In this document: positions 14,819-19,608 of the stretch, in pieces | Numbering within the stretch: the stretch's first letter is position 1 | Layout: every line of letters begins with the position of its first letter | Source of the DNA: DASTCC01 sp035711465 | Lineage (GTDB): Bacteria; Acidobacteriota; Vicinamibacteria; Vicinamibacterales; SCN-69-37 | DNA: 19,608 nucleotides | Assembly (NCBI GenBank): GCA_035711465.1 | Contig: DASTCC010000597.1 | Span: forward strand, 1-19,608 | Direction of reading: 5' to 3' | The notes under the pieces: model-generated | Seen by the model: the letters and a program-made list of their open reading frames with translations, nothing else | The model's database searches: none | Told to the model about the DNA's origin: nothing | Position numbers and translations under genes: made by a program

Positions 14819-15691
14819 ATGGCCAGACCACTACGACTCGACTTCGGCGGCGCTCTCCATCACGTGATTGCTCGTGGGAATCGGAAGGCGATCATCTTTG
14901 CCGATGACGACGATTGCAGCGATTTCCTGACCCGGCTCGACCGCATCAGCCTCCGCCTGCGCTGGCGCGTCTGGGCGTTCTGCCTGATGCCGAATCACTT
15001 TCATCTGCTCGTCGAAACGCCGACGCCGACGCTGTCGCGCGGCATGCGGGATCTCAACGGCGGGTTCGCGCAGTATCTGAATCGGCGCCGGGACCTGGTC
15101 GGCCATGTCTTTCAGGGCCGATACAAGGCGCTGCTCGTCGACCGCGAGGGCTACGCGCTCCAGGTGGTCAGGTACATCGTCCGTAACCCCATCCGGGCGG
15201 GCCTTTGCCAGACGCTGACGGATTGGCGATGGAGCAGCCATCGAGCGACTCTCGGTCTGGCATCGACGCCCGACTGTCTCGCGTCGTCTCGGGTGCTGCG
15301 GTTTTTCGGCCCGCCGAAGACGGCGATCGAGCGATACAGCGAGTTCGTGTCGCTGAGCGCGTTCGACCACGATGAACCGATGCCCGCGGGTCCGAATCGA
15401 AGTGTGGTTGGCGGGCCGGACTTCTTGGAGGCCGTGCCGCCCGGCATCGACGTGGATCGGCTGGAGCACCCTCGTCCCGATCGGCTGTTCAAGACACTCG
15501 CCCGGTATCAGCTCGAGCACTTGGATAGAGACGCGGCGATCCGGGCGGCGTACGAGGGCGGCGGGTTCTCGCAAGCGGCCATCGCGCGCTACTTCGGTTT
15601 GCACTATTCGACGGTCTGCAGGGTCCTTCGACCCGGCCCCCGTGCAAGACCTGGCACCAAACGCCAAGATTCAAGATCTGACCCCACATGA
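14819..15691 (+). CDS. REP-associated tyrosine transposase (Y1/HUH type) with C-terminal HTH
   Basis: A 290-residue single-strand DNA transposase of the TnpA-REP group. The N-terminal signature LHHVIARGNR (13-22) and the metal-binding HUH motif MPNHFHLLV (H60, H62) are intact. The nucleophile is Y86 in GGFAQYLNRR, followed by the RAYT signature GHVFQGRYKALLVD (95-108). A C-terminal helix-turn-helix is seen at about 250-271 (SQAAIARYFGLHYSTVCRVL). All catalytic residues are present, so it could be active. I chose the ATG at 14819 because the family starts directly before RPLRLDFGGALHHV; an upstream in-frame ATG at 14657 lies inside the left repeat. The last 15 residues are encoded by the right inverted repeat, and the TGA stop is completed by host sequence, overlapping the next gene's ATG by 4 nt. 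Confidence 0.92.
   Translation: MARPLRLDFGGALHHVIARGNRKAIIFADDDDCSDFLTRLDRISLRLRWRVWAFCLMPNHFHLLVETPTPTLSRGMRDLNGGFAQYLNRRRDLVGHVFQGRYKALLVDREGYALQVVRYIVRNPIRAGLCQTLTDWRWSSHRATLGLASTPDCLASSRVLRFFGPPKTAIERYSEFVSLSAFDHDEPMPAGPNRSVVGGPDFLEAVPPGIDVDRLEHPRPDRLFKTLARYQLEHLDRDAAIRAAYEGGGFSQAAIARYFGLHYSTVCRVLRPGPRARPGTKRQDSRSDPT
15645..15685 (-). repeat. Right 41-bp terminal inverted repeat of the RAYT element
   Basis: CAAGACCTGGCACC (15645-15658), a 10-bp divergent middle and ATTCAAGATCTGACCCC (15669-15685) are the inverted copy of the left repeat. It ends 2 nt before the ATG of the molybdopterin gene and is translated as the C-terminus of the transposase (ending RQDSRSDPT). Confidence 0.9.
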
Positions 15692-18372
15692 CTTTTCGCA
15701 CCCATCCCGACCCGTCGCAGTGGGAAGACTTCGTCGATTTCGAATCGACCAGCTGGCCGCGGAAGGATCGGCGCCGCTACTGGATCATTCCCAGCATCTG
15801 CTTCAACTGCGAGTCGGCCTGCGGGATCATCGCCTACGTCGACAAGGAGACGCTGGACGTCCGCAAGATCGAAGGCAACCCGGTCCATCCCGGCAGCCGC
15901 GGCCGCACCTGCGCCAAGGGCGTGGTGACGCCCAATCAGCTCGAGGATCCCGATCGCATTCTCTATCCGATGCGGCGCGTCGGGCCGCGCGGCAGCGGCA
16001 AGTGGGAGCGCGTGTCGTGGGACGCGGCGCTCGACGACATCGGCGCGCGCATCCGCAAGGCCATCCAGGAGAATCGCCGGCACGAGGTGATGTATCACGT
16101 CGGCCGGCCCGGCGAGGACGGCTACGTCAATCGCGTGCTGCAGGCGTGGGGCGTCGACGGGCACAACAGCCACACCAACATCTGTTCGTCGTCAGCGCGC
16201 GTCGGCCACTTCCTCTGGACCGGGGCCGATCGGCCGTCGCCCGATCACGCCAACGCGCGGACGATCCTGCTGCTGTCGTCGCACCTCGAGTCGGGCCACT
16301 ACTTCAACCCGCACGCGCAGCGCATCATCGAAGGCAAGACGCGAGGCGCGAAGCTGATCGTGATGGACCCGCGGCTCTCGAACACCTCGGCCAAGGCCGA
16401 TATGTGGCTGCCGGCGCGTCCCGGCACCGAATCCGCAATCCTGCTCGCGATCGCCAAACACCTGATCGACACGCGACGGTACAACCGTGCGTTCGTGAAG
16501 CGCTGGGTGAACTGGGAGACCTACCTCCACCGATGCCGGCCCGATCTGCCGGCGACGTTCGAGTCGTTCGAGCGGGCCCTCGGCGAGGAGTACGCGACGT
16601 TTACGCCCGAGTACGCGGAGGTCGAAACCGGCGTGGCGGCGCACAAGGTGATCGACGCGGCGGAAGCCGTCGCGGCGGCCGGCACCGCGTTCTCGACGCA
16701 CAGCTGGCGCGCCGCCGCCGCCGGACATCTCTGGGGCTGGCAGATCACGCGCTGTCTCTATTTCCTCGTCGTGCTGATGGGCGCGGTCGGCGAGCCCGGC
16801 GGCGTCAATCTCCACGTCACCAACAAGTTCGTTCCCAAGCATCCGAATCCGCCGCCGGCGCCCGATTACTGGAACGAGCTGCTCTTCCCGCGCGAGTTCC
16901 CGCTCTCGTTCCACGAGATGAGCTTTCTGCTGCCGCACTTCCTCAAGGAAGGCCGCGGCCGGATCGACGTCTACTTCACCCGCGTCTACAACCCGCTCTG
17001 GACCAATCCCGACGGGTTCACGTGGATGGAGGTGCTCAACGACGAGTCGAAGATCGGTCTGCACGCCGCGCTGACGCCGATCTGGAGCGAGACCGCTTGG
17101 TTCGCCGACTACGTGCTGCCGATGGGTCTCGGCACCGAGCGCCACGACACGATGAGCCAGGAGACGCACGCCGGCCGATGGCTCGGATTCCGGCAGCCCG
17201 TCAGGCGCGTCGCGATGGCGAAGAGGGGCGAGCACGTCGGACACACCTACGACGCCAATCCCGGCGAGGTCTGGGAAGAGACCGAGTTCTGGATCGCGTT
17301 GTCGTGGAAGATCGATCCGGACGGCTCGCTCGGCATCCGCAAGTATTTCGAGTCGCCATACCGGCCGGGCGCGCCGATCACCGTCGACGAGTATTACGGC
17401 TGGATGTTCGAGCACTCTGTGCCGGGACTCCCCGAGGCGGCGTCGCATGAAGGCCTGACGCCGCTCGAATACATGCGCAAGTACGGCGTCTTCAAAGTCG
17501 ACGCCGTCGCCTACAGCAAGGCGCACGAACAGCCGGTCGAGACCGGCGGCATCGAGACGGATACCGGACGCGTCGCCGGCTTCACCACGCCGTCGCGCAA
17601 GCTCGAGTTCTATTCGGCGACGCTCGCCGACTGGGGCTGGCCGGAGCATGCGATCCCGCGCTACGTGCCCGGTCACGTCCACTGGCGCAGCCTCGATCGC
17701 TCCGCCAACGAGTTCGATCTGCTGCCGAACTTCCGCCTGCCGACGCTCATCCACACGCGTTCGCCGGTGAAGTGGCTGTACGAGATCTCGCATAGCAACC
17801 CGCTCTGGATCTCGACGGAAGACTCGGTCAACCTCGGCATCAATACCGGCGATCTCGTCAAGGTGCGCACGCAGATCGGCTACTTCGTCACCCGCGCCTG
17901 GGTCACCGAGGGCATCACGCCCGGCACCGTCGGCATGTCCCACCATCTCGGCCGATGGCGTCTGCACGAGGACACCGGCGGCGCGCGCAACGCGACGGCG
18001 CTCGTCCGCATCTCCAGCCGCGGCGACGGACGCTACGAGATGAAACAGGTGCACGGCGCGCAGCCGTTCCAGAGCCAGGATCCGGACAGCACGCGCATCT
18101 GGTGGAGCGAAGTCGGCGTGCACCAGAACATCACCTTTCCGGTGCAGCCCGATCCGGTGAGCGGCATGCACTGCTGGCATCAGCGCGTGAAGGTCGAGAA
18201 GGCTGGGCCGGACGACGCGTACGGCGACATCTCGGTCGACACGAACGAGTCGCACCGGCTCTATCTCGAGTGGATGGCCAAGACCCGCCCCGCGCCCGGT
18301 CCCGAAGGACTGCGGCGGCCTTTGTGGTTCGACCGCCCGCTGAAACCGAAGTCCGAGACCTACAAGATCTGA
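15688..18372 (+). CDS. Molybdopterin oxidoreductase catalytic subunit (DMSO reductase/CISM family)
   Basis: An 894-residue catalytic subunit binding a bis-pterin Mo or W cofactor. The N-terminal FS0 cluster motif is C38-x2-C41-x3-C45 ... C75 (CFNCESACG and GRTCAKG). The proposed metal ligand is C166 in SHTNICSSSARVG, as in thiol-ligated members (Psr/Nap/Nas-like) rather than the Ser of DMSO reductase. MDPRLSNTSAKADMWLPARPGTE is the cofactor-binding segment, cut here to its key parts MDPRLS and RPGTE. The C-terminal MopB-binding domain begins after about residue 690 (PTLIHTRSP). No Tat signal is present, so the enzyme should be cytoplasmic, docking on the fused Fe-S/NrfD protein. That topology resembles SoeABC sulfite dehydrogenase, but polysulfide, arsenic or nitrogen substrates are not excluded. 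The start at 15688 overlaps the transposase stop (ATGA); no Shine-Dalgarno sequence is seen. Confidence 0.93.
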   Translation: MTFRTHPDPSQWEDFVDFESTSWPRKDRRRYWIIPSICFNCESACGIIAYVDKETLDVRKIEGNPVHPGSRGRTCAKGVVTPNQLEDPDRILYPMRRVGPRGSGKWERVSWDAALDDIGARIRKAIQENRRHEVMYHVGRPGEDGYVNRVLQAWGVDGHNSHTNICSSSARVGHFLWTGADRPSPDHANARTILLLSSHLESGHYFNPHAQRIIEGKTRGAKLIVMDPRLSNTSAKADMWLPARPGTESAILLAIAKHLIDTRRYNRAFVKRWVNWETYLHRCRPDLPATFESFERALGEEYATFTPEYAEVETGVAAHKVIDAAEAVAAAGTAFSTHSWRAAAAGHLWGWQITRCLYFLVVLMGAVGEPGGVNLHVTNKFVPKHPNPPPAPDYWNELLFPREFPLSFHEMSFLLPHFLKEGRGRIDVYFTRVYNPLWTNPDGFTWMEVLNDESKIGLHAALTPIWSETAWFADYVLPMGLGTERHDTMSQETHAGRWLGFRQPVRRVAMAKRGEHVGHTYDANPGEVWEETEFWIALSWKIDPDGSLGIRKYFESPYRPGAPITVDEYYGWMFEHSVPGLPEAASHEGLTPLEYMRKYGVFKVDAVAYSKAHEQPVETGGIETDTGRVAGFTTPSRKLEFYSATLADWGWPEHAIPRYVPGHVHWRSLDRSANEFDLLPNFRLPTLIHTRSPVKWLYEISHSNPLWISTEDSVNLGINTGDLVKVRTQIGYFVTRAWVTEGITPGTVGMSHHLGRWRLHEDTGGARNATALVRISSRGDGRYEMKQVHGAQPFQSQDPDSTRIWWSEVGVHQNITFPVQPDPVSGMHCWHQRVKVEKAGPDDAYGDISVDTNESHRLYLEWMAKTRPAPGPEGLRRPLWFDRPLKPKSETYKI

Positions 18373-18379
18373 GCGCGTG

Positions 18380-19608
18380 ATGCGGCGCTGGATCATCGTC
18401 GGCGCGCTCGCGATCGCGACCCTGGGGTCAGAGCGGGGTCAGACGGGGGTCAGACCGGGGTCAGACGAGGGTCAGAGCGGGGTCGGACGAGGGTCAGAGC
18501 AGGGTCAGACACCCTGGCAGAATCCGCAACGAATCCGCCGTCCCCGGTACGCCAGAACTGCATCGTTCGCGCAGGCGACGCAGAACGCCGCGACCCAGGA
18601 CTTCCAGACGAACGTCGTCGATTACCGGATCTCCGTCCGGCTCGACGCCACATCCAAGAAGCTCGAGGGGCGCGAACGGCTGACGTGGCGAAACCCGTCG
18701 GCCGACACGGTCGGCGACCTCTGGTTTCACCTGTATCTGAACGCGTTCAAGAGCGAGAAGACGACCTTCTATCGCGAGTCCGGTGGACGGTTACGCGGCG
18801 ACGTGATGTCGCCCGACAAATGGGGCTGGATCCGGATCACGTCGATGCGCCTCGCCGACGGCACCGATCTGACCGACACGCTCACCTTCGAACATCCTGA
18901 CGACGACAACAGCGACGACGAGACGGTCGCGCGGATCGTGCTGCCGGATTCGGTGCCGCCGGGCGGCGAGGTGACACTGGACATCGCCTTCGACGCGCAG
19001 CTCCCGGCGGTCTTCGCGCGCACCGGCTACTATCGCGACTTCCATCTCGCCGGTCAGTGGTTTCCGAAAATCGCCGTCTACGAGCCCGCCGGCACCCGCG
19101 GCCGCGTCTCGGGCGGATGGAACGCGCATCAGTTTCACGCGTTCTCCGAGTTCTACGCAAACTTCGGTCACTTTCTCGTCGACATCACCGTGCCGACGCC
19201 GCATGTCGTCGGCGCCACCGGCGAGCGGCGGTCGCGCCAGGATCATCCCGACGGCACCACGACCTACGTCTACGAACAGGATCGCGTCCACGATTTCGCC
19301 TGGACCGCCGACCCGTCGTTCGTCGTCGTCGACGCGATGTTCTCGGGAGCGACGGACGTCACCGCTGACGACTACGCGGCGGCGGCCCGGCTCGTCGGCG
19401 CCGCGGTGGAGCGGCTGCCCGACGTCAGGATCCAGCTGCTCATGCAGCCCGACCATGTGCCGCAGACGGCGCGGCATCTGCGGGCGATCAAAGCGGCGAT
19501 CAAGTACTTCGGTCTGTGGTACGGCCCGTACCCCTACGCGACGATCACCGTCGTCGATCCTCCGGAGGGCGGCATGGGCGCCGGCGGCATGGAGTACCCG
19601 ACGTTCAT
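18380..19608 (+). CDS. M1-type metallopeptidase, N-terminal part, cut by window edge
   Basis: The first 409 residues of an exported gluzincin-like peptidase; the frame stays open to the right edge. After a hydrophobic N-terminus (MRRWIIVGALAIATLG) comes a repeat-encoded hydrophilic stretch to about residue 44, then DFQTNVVDYRISVRLD, the usual start of the M1 N-terminal beta domain. The segment GQWFPKIAVYEP and the substrate-binding loop GGMGAGGMEYPTF (about 397-409, counterpart of GxMEN) identify the family. The HExxH zinc motif should lie just beyond the window. The ATG at 18380 is 7 nt after the molybdoenzyme stop, so it may share that operon, but no functional link is evident. No strong ribosome-binding site is visible, and no in-frame start occurs between the repeat array and the conserved domain. 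Confidence 0.85.
   Translation, partial: MRRWIIVGALAIATLGSERGQTGVRPGSDEGQSGVGRGSEQGQTPWQNPQRIRRPRYARTASFAQATQNAATQDFQTNVVDYRISVRLDATSKKLEGRERLTWRNPSADTVGDLWFHLYLNAFKSEKTTFYRESGGRLRGDVMSPDKWGWIRITSMRLADGTDLTDTLTFEHPDDDNSDDETVARIVLPDSVPPGGEVTLDIAFDAQLPAVFARTGYYRDFHLAGQWFPKIAVYEPAGTRGRVSGGWNAHQFHAFSEFYANFGHFLVDITVPTPHVVGATGERRSRQDHPDGTTTYVYEQDRVHDFAWTADPSFVVVDAMFSGATDVTADDYAAAARLVGAAVERLPDVRIQLLMQPDHVPQTARHLRAIKAAIKYFGLWYGPYPYATITVVDPPEGGMGAGGMEYPTF
18424..18511 (+). repeat. Tandem array of eight 11-bp repeats inside the M1 peptidase gene
   Basis: Eight contiguous copies of (G/A)GGGTC(A/G)GA(C/G)(G/C/A) fill 88 bp without gaps. Because 11 is not a multiple of three, translation yields an 11-residue peptide repeat every 33 bp: GSERGQTGVRP, GSDEGQSGVGR, GSEQGQTPWQN. 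The array falls between the hydrophobic core of the signal peptide and the mature domain. It is flanked by direct copies of ACCCTGG (18419-18425 and 18511-18517). No unit contains a stop in any forward frame. Confidence 0.93.

Larger units (their letters stand above)
14629..15685 (+). mobile_element. RAYT (REP-associated tyrosine transposase) element, 1,057 bp
   Basis: The element is bounded by 41-bp inverted repeats (14629-14669 and 15645-15685) and carries a single Y1/HUH transposase gene. It occupies exactly the space between the stop codon of the Fe-S/NrfD gene and 2 nt before the ATG of the molybdopterin subunit, breaking an operon without damaging either reading frame. No clear target-site duplication is visible. 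The repeats lack an obvious internal hairpin, so they resemble an inverted pair of REP-like sequences around a RAYT rather than the subterminal hairpins of IS200/IS605. Nothing else is recognisable in the 149 bp between the left repeat and the transposase start. Confidence 0.85.

Noticed and set aside
14629..15685. A DDE-type insertion sequence, suggested by the long inverted ends
   Set aside because: The only encoded protein is a Y1/HUH transposase (MPNHFHLLV, Y86), and no target-site duplication is seen.
15688..15830. A Tat signal in the molybdopterin subunit around KDRRRYW
   Set aside because: The Arg cluster lies at residue 26-30, has no SRRxFLK pattern and is not followed by a hydrophobic helix; the cluster-binding cysteines begin at residue 38.
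18424..18511. The 11-bp array as a CRISPR
   Set aside because: Units are contiguous, with no spacers and far too short for CRISPR repeats, and no cas gene is present.

Overview
The window is high-GC bacterial chromosome. The best taxonomic clue is a long 'duplicated orphan' MacB-type permease encoded directly after, and overlapping, its PadR-type regulator (3544-6533). This pairing is characteristic of Acidobacteriota, and with the high GC, the RAYT element and the fused Fe-S/NrfD oxidoreductase I infer an acidobacterium, possibly of the Vicinamibacteria type. That assignment is inference. No rRNA, tRNA or CRISPR array was seen.

Layout. 1-2304 (minus strand) is housekeeping: the N-terminal lipoyl part of a 2-oxoacid dehydrogenase E2, dihydrolipoyl dehydrogenase (lpdA), a hairpin terminator, and an HU/IHF-type nucleoid protein with a good promoter. 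2472-6533 (minus) is a tightly overlapping operon: PadR regulator, ADOP permease, beta-lactamase-fold serine hydrolase. A 128-bp divergent control region separates it from queF and a small Smr-domain gene (plus strand, overlapping).

7400-13095 (plus) is the main accessory element: a SNF2-type helicase whose stop overlaps the start of an 1,099-residue Eco57I-like N6-adenine DNA methyltransferase. The pair looks like a stripped-down DISARM-type or other modification-based defence module (DrmD-like plus DrmMI-like). The usual partners and any visible nuclease motif are missing.

13105-18372 (plus) encodes a complex iron-sulfur molybdoenzyme: a fusion of a four-cluster ferredoxin subunit with an eight-helix NrfD/PsrC quinone subunit, then an 894-residue molybdopterin catalytic subunit without a Tat signal. 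A 1,057-bp REP-associated tyrosine transposase (RAYT) element with 41-bp inverted terminal repeats sits exactly between the stop codon of the first gene and the start codon of the second. The transposase reading frame runs out through its own right repeat and stops on the ATGA that starts the molybdoenzyme gene.

18380 to the right edge is the N-terminal part of an M1-type metallopeptidase. Its signal-peptide region is interrupted by eight tandem copies of an 11-bp repeat whose core (GGGGTCAGA) equals the outermost nine bases of the RAYT element's terminal repeat. The observations I find most worth following are the orphan helicase-methylase pair, the precise RAYT insertion with ATGA coupling, and the REP-like 11-bp array inside a secreted peptidase gene.
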